Below are positions 1 to 11,655 of a stretch of DNA of 64,000 bases, piece after piece. The position numbers and the translations under genes are program-made. The DNA comes from Prionace glauca (taxonomy: Eukaryota; Chordata; Chondrichthyes; Carcharhiniformes; Carcharhinidae), in the NCBI GenBank assembly GCA_037974335.1, contig CM075728.1, positions 112,835,476 to 112,899,475 of the forward strand, written 5' to 3'. The notes under the pieces are model-generated. The model worked only from the letters and a program-made list of their open reading frames with translations. It made no database searches and was not told where the DNA came from. Numbering within the stretch: position 1 is the first letter of the stretch; each line of letters starts with the position of its first letter.

Positions 1-10
1 CCTAGCATTT

Positions 11-48
11 GTGTGTGTGTGTGTGTGTGGGGGGCGGGCGGGGGGTGT
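11..48. repeat. (GT)n microsatellite followed by a G-rich run
   Basis: Nine GT units are followed directly by a run made almost only of G with scattered C and T. It is a simple-sequence tract with no coding content. Confidence 0.9.
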
Positions 49-627
49 TGTAGAAAGAGAGGCGAAACCATCCAAAAATACAATCTAAATCTCAAACTTC
101 AGATAGTTATGATAGAGTTGCGCCAGTAGTTACACAGCGAAGGTTAGAAGAAATAAAATCACCTGATGACTGTCAAGTAACTATTGTACCACACCACCCC
201 CACCCCAACATGTACAGGATCGTTTCCCACTCAGCGTCCAGACGTGACTGGACAAATCCAAGGCACTTCATAGACATGCCTCAGTCCTCAACTTTAGCGG
301 GGTCTCCAGCTAGTTATCCAAAAGTGGGAAGCTACTGTAAACCCTGCCGGAGTAAATTTATACTGGTGGGATGGGAGATGCTATCGGGCCTGAAGAATTC
401 AGTCCCGGGCCTGATAATCTCATTCAAATAACATTAAAAAGCGATTAAAATTAATTAATTGGTCTTCCCACTGGTTTCCTGCGTGGTCTGGATCACGCAG
501 ATTTTTGGCAGTAGGAGTTTTGCATGCATTGGGAACACCTGTGCGAATTGACACATGCACGCATTTCCCGATCCAACCCGCCCAAAAGTTAGCAGGTCGG
601 AATAGGAGAATTGCCCCCATAGAGTCC
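49..627. other. No gene recognised
   Basis: Mixed-composition DNA. The short open frames here have no recognisable domain and no splice context that I could support. Confidence 0.5.
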
Positions 628-940
628 CTACAGTGCTAAAGGTGGCCATTCAGTCCATCAGGTCTGCACTGATTATCTGAAAGAACATCTTACCCAGCCC
701 CCATCCCTGTAACCCCATGCATTTACTATGTCTAATCCACCTAGTCTACACACTGTTGGACACTGAAGAGGTAATTTAGCATAATCAATCCACCTAATCT
801 GTACATCTTTGGAATGCTGGAGGAAAAACACACAGACACGAACAAAATGTGCAAACTCCACATGGACAGTGATCCAAGGTTGCAATAAACCCTGGTCTTT
901 GGTGCTGTGAGCCAGCAATGCTAACCACTATGCCAAATTT
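628..940 (-). repeat. Old tRNA-derived SINE (HE1-like), minus strand
   Basis: Read on the minus strand it follows the same order as the well-preserved SINE at 59,548: a 'tagtggttagcattgctggc' head, 'catgtggagtttgcacattt', then 'ccaaagatgtacagattagg'. It is diverged and its 3' half is degraded, so it is probably an old insertion. Confidence 0.65.
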
Positions 941-1925
941 TCAGATGTTGTATTTTTACATCCTTAAAAACCAACAAATACCAAACGCATGTAAATTTAT
1001 GAAAAATGCATTGCATCAAAATAAATTTCACTAGAAAGCGCTGATGTGTCCTTGCGTATGAAAATCAAATATGTAGTGCATATTTTAATACCAGATTACA
1101 ATTAGCATGACATGGGATCTTAGTTGAATTAGAACTATTCTGAAATTTTAATACTTATAATTCAAATTGATGACTAAATGTATTTGAATCAAAGTATTAG
1201 CAAGAACAGCAACAGAAGAGAATGAATATTTATAAGCATAGACCGCAATCAGACATGTTTATTATTGGAACAAATTCCAATGGACAGTACCCTAATTCAT
1301 GTATTCTTGTTTCATTGTAACGCCTGGCATTCAGGGAAATCTACAGTTTACTCCCTGCAAGGCCACTATATCTTTGCTAAGCTGTGGTGTCCAGACTGAA
1401 CATGGCCCTCTAGTAGTGATCAAATTACATCTGTGGGTATATGTGTGTGTGGATCATTCCATGGTTTCCCCCTCTCCACTCTCCTAAATAGCACAATGAT
1501 GCATGCAATCTTCAACCTAAAGGAAACTTATCTGAATTGAGTGGACTTTGTAAGATTAAGGTGAAGGGAGTGCCAGTGTGAACTAAATTGTTTACAGAAC
1601 ACCCTGCTCAATGGATCAACATGTTACCTTTGTCATTTGGCTTTACAGCACAGAAAGGGGACCTTCAGCCCATCATGTCTGTGCCAGCCATTATTTGTGT
1701 TTGATAGTAATTCAGTCCACACCACACTACACAAGTGTCGTTCTATGAAGCCATGCCAGGCAGATTGATCAGAATTCCAGGTCACTTAACCTTGACTTCA
1801 GTGCTTCAACCCATGAATTGGCTTGAACAATTGCTACGGTACATAGACACTGAACAGGATTGCAACAAAGAATTTGAAAAAGTGAAAACAGATTGAAAAG
1901 CAATTTGATCCACCTGCTTGGTATT
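941..1925. other. No gene; possible LINE tail fragment near 1,640-1,720
   Basis: Mostly AT-rich DNA without a supportable gene. The stretch around 1,640-1,720 ('tttacagcacagaaagggg' and following bases) resembles the tail segment shared by CR1-type LINEs in this window, but it is too short and diverged to assign. Confidence 0.4.
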
Positions 1926-3318
1926 GAACATAAGAACATAAGAAATAGGAGCAGGAGTAGGCCATCTGGCCCTTCGAGCCTGCCCCGCCATTCAATAAGA
2001 TCATGGCTGATCTGTCGTGGCTCAGCTCCACCTTCCCGCCCTCTCCCCATAACCCTTAATCCCTTCTCTTATCAAAAACCCATCAACCCGTTTCTTAAAA
2101 ATATTTAGCGAGGCAGCCTCCACCACTTCAACGGGCAGAGAATTCCAGAGATTCACCACCCTTTGAGTGAAGAAGTTCCTCCTCAACTCCGTTCAAAACC
2201 GCCCCCCCCCCCCCCTTTATCTTGAGGCTGTGCCCCCTAGTCCTACTGTCCTTTCTGAGCAGGAAGAGTCTCTCCACCTCTATTCCATCCATCCCATTCA
2301 TCATCTTATACGTCTCAATGAGATCTCCCCTCATTCTTCTAAACTCTAACGAGTACAAGCCTAGTTTATTCAGCCTCTCCTCATAGCTCAATCCCCTCAA
2401 CTCCGGTATCAGCCTAGTAAACCTCCTCTGCACTCCCTCCAGGGCCAAAATATCCTTGCGCAGGTGCGGCGCCCAAAACTGCACACAGTACTCCAGCTGC
2501 GGCCTCACCAATGCCCTATACAGCTGCAGCAAGACCTCCCTACTTTTATATTCAATCCCCCTCGCTATGAAGGCCAGCATCCCATTCGCCTTCCTGACCA
2601 CCTGCTGCACCTGCAAGCTGGGTTTTTGCGACTCATGCACAAGGACCCCGAGGTCCCTCTGCACCGTCGCCTGCTGCAGTTTTTTGCCACGTAAGTAATA
2701 GTCCTTCCTACCATTCCTCCTACCAAAGTGGACCACCTCACACTTGCCAACATTAAATTCCATTTGCCATTTCCTGGCCCATTCGCCCAGCCTATCTAGA
2801 TCCTTCTGCAGACTCTCCACACCCTCCTCACAATTTGCCTTTCCCCCAATCTTGGTGTCATCAGCAAATTTCGACACCCTGCACTCGGTTCCCTCCTCCA
2901 GATCATCGATATAAATGGTAAGTAGCTGAGGCCCCAGCACCGACCCCTGGGGCACCCCACTAGTCACCAACCGCCAATCCGAATAGCATCCATTGACCCC
3001 CACTCTCTGCCTCCTATTTGACAACCAATCCTCTATCCACGCTAACACCCTACCCCCAACTCCATGTCCCCTGACCTTCTGCAATAACCTCTTGTGAGGT
3101 ACCTTGTCAAACGCCTTCTGAAAATCCAGAAAGACCACATCCACCGGCTCTCCTCTATCCACTGCCCTAGACACATCCTCATAGAACTCCAGTAAATTTG
3201 TCAGACACGACTTCCCTTTAATGAAACCGTGTTGCGTCCGCCCTATCAAGCAATTCCCCTCAAGATGCCTCGCTATTTCCTCCTTAATGACGGATTCTAA
3301 CATTTTACCTACAACAGA
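1926..3318 (-). mobile_element. CR1-type LINE (subfamily A), 5'-truncated, minus strand
   Basis: The minus strand codes a reverse transcriptase with CR1-type motifs: a palm aspartate block 'VFLDFQKAFDKVPH', 'GVPQGSVLGP', 'FADDTKIGG' and 'WQMEFNVGKCEVVHFG'. The open frame runs from about 3,378 to 2,128, but LINE homology stops near 3,318, so the first residues are flanking sequence. The 3' end is the 'cctgctcctatttcttatgt' terminus at about 1,926. Endonuclease and ORF1 are missing, as in most 5'-truncated copies. A poly-C run near 2,200 falls in the C-terminal part and puts the end of the protein out of frame. Confidence 0.9.
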
Positions 3319-4504
3319 CGTAAAACAGAATACCAAGCAAGTGATCAGGCCATGATAATGAATTATGGGTAAGAACAAGCACTATTTTGAACACAAAAGG
3401 AAGGGACCATACCATGAAATGGACAAGTTGAACCCAGCAGACTACCTTATTGGAGTACTTGGCAAAGCCATTTGAAAATGTAACAAAGCCAAAGTATTAT
3501 CTTATCAGCTGAAAATAATAAAACTAAATACTGTCTTGTCTTACAGGCCACTGAAAGGTGGAGTAAACTGTGGAACCCTGCCTGATTATCGATCCAGCTG
3601 TGCCTGACCACTGTTTATGTTAAAGATGATTTTGTTGCACAATTCTCAGACCTGATACCACACTTTTCTCTTAACTCAAACTTGTGGATATACCTGGGAC
3701 CAAAAAGAACCTAACTGCATTATGATGGCCAGTGAGGAAGAGGATTTTCTGTACATTCAGCTTACGAAGGGAAAGGTAAATACTATATAACCACGACCTC
3801 CAAGAATGTCTATATAGTAATCTGACTTGCCCAATTGGTTCAGGTACCTTTTTGTTTGAGCCCCACCCTGTCAGTACAGATGTGGACATGCACTTTGCGC
3901 AGCCTGTACAACCTCTGCAGTTAGGCATCATTGTTGGGCGTGGTGTGAAGGAACGCTTACCTGAATACATGAGCGGATCTGGATAAGATATTTTCCCCAA
4001 TGCCTGAACATCTGATGGAACTGATAATGGGATTAATTTCTTCAACTGACTTTCATGTGTTGCGACAATGGAATGCAGAAGTTAAAGAAAAATTACCTGA
4101 GGTTGGAGGTCCGAGACATTGGTTAACTTTAGTTTGAACATTAAGATAGCACCTTGGATTTAAGTGGTATCACACTCTTTGGTTGCAATTCAGTAATTAT
4201 TGTAAACAGTTTGATCATTTCAGTCAGGTAAAGGAAGAGAATATGTGACTGCCCTATAGATTTTGAGAGGAATCAGCATCAATAATCTTCCCTGAAGTGG
4301 GATTGTAAGATTTTGATGAATATAAGAATTTTAGGATTTTATATCAATTAGGACAAATGTTTTGGGATCTCATTCACCACGTTTTAAATAGACGAGCTTA
4401 AGATTGTGCCTGCTGAATGGAGATAATTAAATAGTTCTGTTACATAAGAATAGGTATACCGTCCAGCAAGAAAGTAGACCAACAGTCACTACCATAATGA
4501 GTAT
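3319..4504. other. Unresolved region with protein-like stretches
   Basis: Several short plus-strand stretches between about 3,670 and 4,135 read like protein, for example 'EEEDFLYIQLTKGK' near 3,730-3,775 and 'VKEKLPEVGGPRHWLTLV' near 4,078-4,135, but they lie in different frames. A minus-strand open frame also covers 3,671-4,045. I do not recognise the family. It could be an old retroelement fossil or a decayed processed gene copy. No function is proposed. Confidence 0.25.
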
Positions 4505-4660
4505 GGAACATGCATCATGATGTGGAGTTGCCAGCGCTGGACTGGGGCAGGCACAGTAAATAGTCTCACAACACTAGATTAAAGTCCAACAGGTTTATTT
4601 GGTAGCACGCACTTTTGGAGCATTGCCCATTCATCAGGTGAGTGCTGAATGCTACGTTGT
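4505..4660 (+). repeat. Interspersed repeat, 'gatgtggag...ccaacaggttta' family
   Basis: It begins 'tgatgtggagttgccagcgc', continues through 'aaagtccaacaggtttattt' and ends 'ttcatcaggtgag'. The same core occurs at about 24,003, 41,990 and 56,405 and at the matching offset of other array units. Here it is a single arm. At 42.0 and 56.4 kb it forms fold-back structures. Confidence 0.75.
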
Positions 4661-5204
4661 TCCACAAGCAGCATAGGGGCTTTTTAAAATTAAAGTGCCT
4701 CAAAAACCTATAAGAATTAAGTGCCAGAATTGAAAGAAAGAAACTTTGTTGAATGTGTGTGGATTTGGAAGGCTTCTGAAACTAATCTCTATCCTGCACC
4801 AGGCAGGCTCCCAAGTGCAATTTGGCTATTCAATGCTGAAAAGACCCTATGGCCCAGTTAGAGGGGTTCATCCAGAAGACTGAAAGAAGTCTGAAGATTA
4901 GCAGAGGTCTGGGAGACGTCATGGTGGACAGAAGTCCCACCAGGCACTGGGCACATCCCAATTCTACAAAGTAAAACATCTAGTTTGCAGTATTGCATGT
5001 GTTAATTTTTCTTCTACATGGCATATCCAATCAAGTCCTAGCTCTCAATGTATCAGGTCATGTCCTTGATGTCACTAAGGATAATTATTGTATGAGATCA
5101 AATCTCAATTCTGATCATGTTGGGATGTTTCTAATAACTATTGCTTGTAAAAAATTTTAATGTATATTATTTGAGTCATTTTTTTATTTATTATGGTGGA
5201 ATGC

Positions 5205-5545
5205 AACCAAATGGGGGGAGGCAATAGCCTCCTGATATTGTCATTCAAAGACCCAGGATGTTGCTCTGGGGTCCCAGGTTTGAATCCCACTATGGCAGAT
5301 GCTGGAATTTGAATTCAATAAAAATCTAAGTAAACATTTAATAACGACCATAAAACCACTGTCGATTGCCATAAAAGCCCAACTGGTTCACTATGCCCTT
5401 TTAAAGAAGGAAATCTGCAGCCCTTATCTTGTCTGGCCTGCATGTGACTCCAGATCCATAGCAATGCAGTTGACTGTTAAGGGATGGCCAGTAAATACTG
5501 GCCCAGGCAGCAACGGCTGCATCCCATGGACAAATTTTTTAAAAT
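5205..5545 (+). repeat. tRNA-derived SINE (second family)
   Basis: It has a B-box-like 'ggtttgaatcccactatggc', a middle part 'aaagcccaactggttcacta', and 'ctggcctgcatgtgactcca'. The same order is found at 17,560, 18,965 and its array copies, and 60,750, which defines the family. It is diverged and has no intact terminal tail. Confidence 0.75.
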
Positions 5546-7278
5546 TACAATTTAAAATTGGCTGCAGGTGCAATCTCATTTCCGACTGCACCCATGGACT
5601 TTGGAACTTAGTTATTGCCTTATGCAATAATTTGTGCTAATCATAAGATGCTCGAGTTTCACCAACTTGAAAATTATCGCCAGAATTCAGCAAATGGCGG
5701 ACATTTTAAAAATGTCTTCCCTCCTTCCATTGTTTCCTTTTAGTTGCCCATGTTTATTCAGCATGCTCCACCTCAATTTAATGCTCTCTTTGAATGGTGA
5801 CTCAAAATAAATTACCTATTTTATCTAAGAGATTTTTAAAAGGGTTGTAAATGCTGAAACCCAGAAATTGAAACAAAAAATGGTGGGAATACATCTGCAC
5901 TTTCAGACTCTGATCAGTCTATTGTGCATTTCCATTATTTTCAGTGTTAATTATGTGAATGCTTTACTGTTGCCCAACTTAAATACCACTGTACTTAATG
6001 TTGCAATGCTTCTCATATCATGTTTATAAATTGGTGAATTGTTATTGGAGCTTAATTTTCTACTATATACACGAGACAATAAATACAAAATTGTACTGTT
6101 TGTAAATGATTATCTGTAATTAAACTAGTGATTGTATGACAATGAGCTGAAATATAAATGTGGTAAACAGTGATGTGTAAATAAAGTATTTCTCACTAAT
6201 AAATATTAAATTTGCTTCATTATTAACATACTTTCTTGACAACTGTTTCTTTTTGCCTCCAGAGCCACTTCAGAGATGTAATTATAATTGTCTTTTAGAA
6301 TCACCAAATGTTGGGTAAACTGGTTCTTCTCATGTATTTTGTCTGCATCCTATTCGTGGTAGTGTTGCTTTTCCTAAAATAAGGCAATCAAAACTGGACA
6401 CTATTATACTTATGGTTTATACAATGCCTTGCATTAATTTTGCCGCCTTTGCTTTTTATGCAGTATCTATTTATAAATGCTTTCCTGGTTTCTTATTAGC
6501 ATCTTTTTAATTTTTGGCTTTCAAAACTACAATTTATATATCTGATTACTTTAGATTATCCACTTCTTAATCCCTTTTAAAGTTTTATAAATCAGAATGT
6601 ATTTCTTCGTATTTTGATTAAATTACTTATGCAATCTGCCAAGGGGATCTATCTGCTCTTCCTCATCTGCCTGTTACCTCCTGATGACAACATTATCCAA
6701 AGACAAATTTCACATGTAGCACAGCTCTACCTCACCAATGCTCTGAATCCCTCCATTGCCTCTGTATCATTAGATTGCATATCCTAACATCCAGTCCTGG
6801 AGGGATTACCATTCCCTCATGTAGAATATTGGGAAAACCAAAGTAGTCCTCTTATGACCCCTCCCCAGTAGAAACCAAAATCCTTTTCCATGGATTGCAT
6901 CCCATCTCCAGCAACCAGACGGAATCATATTTGAACCTTTGTGCCTTATTTATCTGGATTTGAGCTTCTGAACCCATTTCAACTCCATGGAAAATCGAAC
7001 CCTGCCTCAGTCCATCACTGAATCAAAGTGAGCTTCACTTTGTGTCAGAGCCACCCACAGACTTAGTTATTCCAATCTCTCCTGGTTGACCTATATAGGA
7101 TTGTCAATGAATTTCATGTGTTTCCAAAAATCTGCTCTATATTCTATTCTTCACTGGTCCCCATCACATTTCATTTATGTGTTTTCTGACCTATTTAGCT
7201 CCTGATTTCCAATTTCTTCAATTTAAAGTATTCCCATCGAACAGGTCATATCTCTTCATATTGACTATTCCCTATCAA
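5546..7278. other. AT-rich region, no gene seen
   Basis: Strongly AT-rich DNA with only short open frames. No exon with both splice signals and a recognisable domain was found, and no repeat match to other parts of the window. Confidence 0.5.
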
Positions 7279-7605
7279 CATAGAACAGTACAGCACAGTA
7301 CAGACCCTTTGGCCCTCAATGTTGTGCCGAGCTATGTCCGAACCCAAGATCAAGCTATCCCACTCTCGGCTGTTCTGGTGTGCTCCATGGGCCTATCCAA
7401 TAACCGCTTGAAAGTTCCTGAAGTGTCTAACTCCACTATCACAGCAGGCAGTGCATTCCACACCCAAACCACTCTGAGTAAAGAATTTACCTCAGACATC
7501 CCTCCTATAATCTCCCACCATGAACCTTATAGTTATGCCACCTAGCAACAGCTGCATCCACCTGAGGAAATAATCTCTGCACATCCACTTAATCTATCCC
7601 CCTCA
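7279..7605 (-). mobile_element. CR1-type LINE (subfamily B), 3' part, minus strand
   Basis: The 'aacatagaacagtacagcac' start and 'aatgttgtgccgagctatgt' are the reverse complement of the 3' tail of the CR1 element ending at 50,372. The fragment stops in the C-terminal region ('tctatccccctcat'). Sequence continuing the same element in the same orientation resumes at 11,656, so this is probably the 3' part of an element split by the 7,606-11,655 insert. Confidence 0.75.
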
Positions 7606-9480
7606 TAAGAACATAAGAAATAGGAGCAGGAGAACGCCATCTGGCCCTTTGAGCCTGCCCCGCCATTCAATAAGATCTAGGCTGATCTGTCGTGGCTCAG
7701 CTCCACCTTCCCGCCCTCTCCCCATAACCCTTAATCCCTTCTCTTATCAAAAACCCATCAACCTGCGTCTTAAAAATATTTACCAAGGTAGCCTCCACCA
7801 CTTCAACGGGCAGAGAATTCCAGAGATTCACCACCCTTTGAAGAAGTTCTCCCTCAACTCCGTTCTAAACCGCTCCCCCTTTATCTTGAGGCTGTTCCCC
7901 CTAATCCTACTGTCCTTTCTGAGCGGGAAGAGTCTCTCCACCTCTATTCTATCCATCCCATTCATCATCTTATATGTCCCAATGAGATCTCCCCTCATTC
8001 TTCTAAATTCTAACGAGTACAAGCCTAGTTTATTCAGCCTCTCCTCATAGCTCAACCCCCTCAACTCCGGTATCAGCCTAGTAAACCTCCTCTGCACTCC
8101 CTCCAAGGCCAAAATATCCTTGCGTAAGTGTGGCGCCCAAAACTGCACACAGTACTCCAGCTGCGGCCTCACCAATGCCCTATACAGCTGCAGCAAGACC
8201 TCCCTACTTTTATATTCAATCCCCCTCGCTATGAAGGCCAGCATCCCATTCGCCTTCCTGACCACCTGCTGCACCTGCAAGCTGGGTTTTTGCAACTCAT
8301 GCACTAGGACCCCGAGGTCCCTCTGCACCGTCGCCTGCTGCAGTTTATCGCCACGTAAGTAATAGTCCTTCCTATCATTATTCCTACCAAGGTGGACCAC
8401 CTCGCACTTGCCAACATTAAATTCCATTTGCCAGTTCCTGGCCCATTCGCCCAGCCTATCTAGATCCTTCTGCAGACTCTCCACACCCTCGGCGCAATTT
8501 GCCGTTCCACCAATCTTGGTGTCATCAGCAAATTTCGACACCCTACACTCGGTTCCCTCCTTCAGATCATCTATATAAATGGTAAATAGCTGAGGCCTCA
8601 GCACCAACCCCTGAGGCACTCCACTAGTCACCAACCGCCAATCCGAATAGCACCCATTGACCCCCACTCTCTGCCTCCTATTTGACAACCAGTCCTCTAT
8701 CCACACTAACACCCTACCCCCAGCTCCATGTCCCCTGACCTGCAATAACCTCTTGTGAGGTACCTTGTCAAACGCCTTCTGAAAATCAAGAAAGACCACA
8801 TCCACCGGCTCTCCTCTATCCACTGCCCTAGACACATCCTCATCGAACTCCAGTAAATTCGTCAGACACGACTTCCCCTTAACGAAACCGTGCTGCGTCT
8901 GCTCTATCAAGCAATTCCCCTCAAGATGCCTCGCTATTTCCTCCTTGATGATGGATTCTAACATTTTACCTACAACAGACGTTAAACTAACCGGCCTATA
9001 ATTCCCCGCCTCTTGCCTGGCACCCTTCTTAAACAACAGTGTAATATTAGCCTCTTTCCAAGCTTCCAGCACTTCCCCAGAATCCAGCGACATCTGGAAA
9101 ATAACCACCAAGGCATCCACTATCACCTCCGCCATTTCTTTCAGAACCCTCGGATGCATTCCATCCGGTCCTAGGGACTTGTCCACAATCAGCCCCTCCA
9201 GTCTGTCGAGCACCGCCTCTCTAGTAACAGTAATGTCATTGAGACCCTCCAGTCCTACCACCTTTCCATCTCTAACACCCGGCAAATTATTCACGTCCTC
9301 CTCCGTGAAGACCGAAACAAAAAGTTATTCAAGACCTCAGCCATTTCCCCATCCCCTACCACTAAGTCCCCCTTCTCATCCTCTAAGGGTCCAACGTTCA
9401 CCATAGCCAGCCTCTTCCTTTTTATATACTTATAAAAACTCTTGCTATCCTTTTTTATATTAAGCGCTAACCCAGCTTCA
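7606..9480 (-). mobile_element. CR1-type LINE (subfamily A), minus arm of a head-to-head pair
   Basis: A long minus-strand frame (9,294-7,828) codes most of the reverse transcriptase: a 'NLPGVRDGKVVGLEGLNDI' linker, 'NYRPVSLTSVVGKMLES', 'VFLDFQKAFDKVPH', 'GVPQGLVLRP' and 'FADDTKIGG'. The 3' terminus 'aagaacataagaaataggag' lies at 7,606 and the 5' side abuts the plus-strand partner near 9,481. Upstream endonuclease is absent. Two changes are visible in the usually conserved GVPQGSVLGP motif. Confidence 0.92.
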
Positions 9481-11655
9481 AACCTCTTGAATAGAGGGGA
9501 GTACGGTAGGATGAGAGAAGAATTGGCGAATATGGACTGGGGGAGTGCGTTGGAGGGAGGGTCTGCTGAGGAGCAGTGGAGGATCTTTAAGGAGATCTTT
9601 CTTGGTGCTCAGCAGAAATTTATTCCGATGGTCAAAAAGGACTGTAGGAGGAGAGATAATAAGCCGTGGATAACGAAGGAGGTAAAGGAAAGTGTTAAAG
9701 AGTAGCGAAGAGGAGTGGGCGAGAAGAGGATTGAGAGAGGTTTAAATGTCAACAAAGATTGACAAAGAAGTTGATAAAGGAGGGTAGGAGAAACTATGAA
9801 GCTGGGCTAGCGCTTAATATAAAAACGGAAGAGGCTGGCTAGGGTGAACGTTGGTCCTTTAGAGGACGAGAAAGGGGACCTAGTGGTAGGGGATGGGGAT
9901 ATGGCTCAGGTATTGAATAACTTTTTTGTTTCCGTCTTCATGGAGGAGGACGTGAATAATTTGCCGGGTGTTAGCGATGGAAAGGTAGTAGGACTGGAGG
10001 TTCTTAATGACATTACTGTTACTAGAGAGGCGATGCTCGACAGACTGGAGGGGCTGATTGTGGACAAGTTGCCAGGACCGGATGAAATGCATCCGAGGGT
10101 TCTGAAAGAAATGGCGGAGGTTATAGTGGATGCATTGGTGGTTATTTTCCAGACGTCGCTGGATTCCGGGGAAGTGCTGGAAGATTGGAAAACGGCTAAT
10201 GTTACGCCGTTGTTTAAGAAGGGTGCCAGGCAAAAGGCAGGGAATTATAGGCCGGTTAGTTTAACGTGTGTGGTAGGTAAAATGTTAGAATCCGTCATTA
10301 AAGAGGAAATTGCGAAGCATCTTGAAGGGAATTGCTTGATAGAGCAGACGCAGCACGGTTTCATTAAAGGGAAGTCGTGTCTGACAAATTTATTGGAGTT
10401 CTATGAGGATGTGTCTAGGGCAGTGGATAGAGGAGAGCCGGTGGATGTGGTCTTTCTGGATTTTCAGAAGGCGTTTGACAAATTACCTCATAAGAGGTTA
10501 TTGCAGAAGGTCAGGGGACTTGGAGTTGGGGGTAGGGTGTTAGCGTGGATAGAGGATTGGTTGTCAAATAGGAGGCAGAGAGTGGGGGTCAATGGGTGCT
10601 ATTCGGATTGGCGGATGGTGACTACTGGAATGCCCCAGGGGTCGGTGCTGGGGCCTCAGCTATTTACCATTTATATCGATGATCTGGAGGAGGGAACCGA
10701 GTGCAGGGTGTCAAAATTTGCGGATGACACCAAGATTGGTGGAACGGCGAATTGTGCGGAGGGTGTGGAGAGTCCGCAGAAGGATCTAGATAGGCTGGGC
10801 GAATGGGCCAGGAAATGGCAAATGGAATTTAATGTTGGCAAGTGTGAGGTGGTCCACTTTGGAAGGAAGAATGGTAGGAAGGACTATTACTTACGTGGCG
10901 AAAAACTGCAGCAGGAGACGGTGCAGAGGGACCTCGGGGTCCTTGTGCATGAGTCGCAAAAACCCAGCTTGCAGGTGCAGCAGGTGCTCAGGAAGGCGAA
11001 TGGGATGCTGGCCGTCATAGGGAAGGGGATTGAATATAAAAGTAGGGAGGTCTTGCTGCAGCTGTATAGTGCATTGGTGAGGCCGCAGCTGGAGTACTGT
11101 GTGCAGTTTTGGGTGCCGCATCTGCGCAAAGATATTTTGGCCTTGGAGGGAGTGCAGAGGAGGTTTACTAGGCTGATACCGGAGTTCAGGGGGTTGAGCT
11201 ATGAGGAGAGGCTGAATGAACTAGGCTTGTACTCGTTGGAGTTTAGAAGAATGAGGGGAGATCTCATTGAGACGTATAAGATGATGAATGGGATGGATAG
11301 GATAGAGGTGGAGAGACTCTTCCCGCTCAAAAAAGACAGTAGGACTAGGGGGCACAGCCTCAAGATAAAGGGGGGGCGTTTTAGAACGGAGTTGAGGAGG
11401 AACTTCTTCACTCAAAGGGTGGTGAATCTCTGGAATTCTCTACCCAATTGAAGTGGTGGAGGCTGCCTCGCTAAATATTTTCAAGAAGCGGGTTGATGGG
11501 TTTTTGATAAGAGAGGGGATTTAGGGTAATGGGGAGAGGGCCGGAATGTGGAACTGAGCCACGACAGATCAGCCATGATCTTATTGAATGGCGGATCAGG
11601 CTTGAAGGGCCAGATGGCCTACTCCTGCTCCTATTTCTTATGTTCTTATGTTGCC
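9481..11655 (+). mobile_element. CR1-type LINE (subfamily A), plus arm of a head-to-head pair
   Basis: It begins in the endonuclease-RT linker ('MREELANMDWGSALEGG' at about 9,510) and has a long frame 9,844-11,451 covering almost all of the reverse transcriptase, including 'VFLDFQKAFDKLPH', 'GMPQGSVLGP' and 'FADDTKIGG'. The C-terminus reads 'VVNLWNSLPN' before a frame break. The 3' terminus 'ctcctatttcttatgttctt' ends at about 11,655. Compared with its partner it extends about 300 bp further upstream and lacks about 30 bp near 9,820 ('ggatagcaagagtttttata' region). Confidence 0.92.

Noticed and set aside
3671-4045. 124-residue minus-strand open frame as a host gene
   Set aside because: No domain, no splice context, and the opposite strand has more protein-like stretches. 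The cysteine spacing does not fit a known finger.
9880-10233. Long antisense frames over LINE coding regions (also near 2,456, 22,702, 28,269, 33,836 and 39,397)
   Set aside because: They mirror the GC and codon pattern of the LINE frames on the other strand and move with every LINE copy; no independent evidence of coding.
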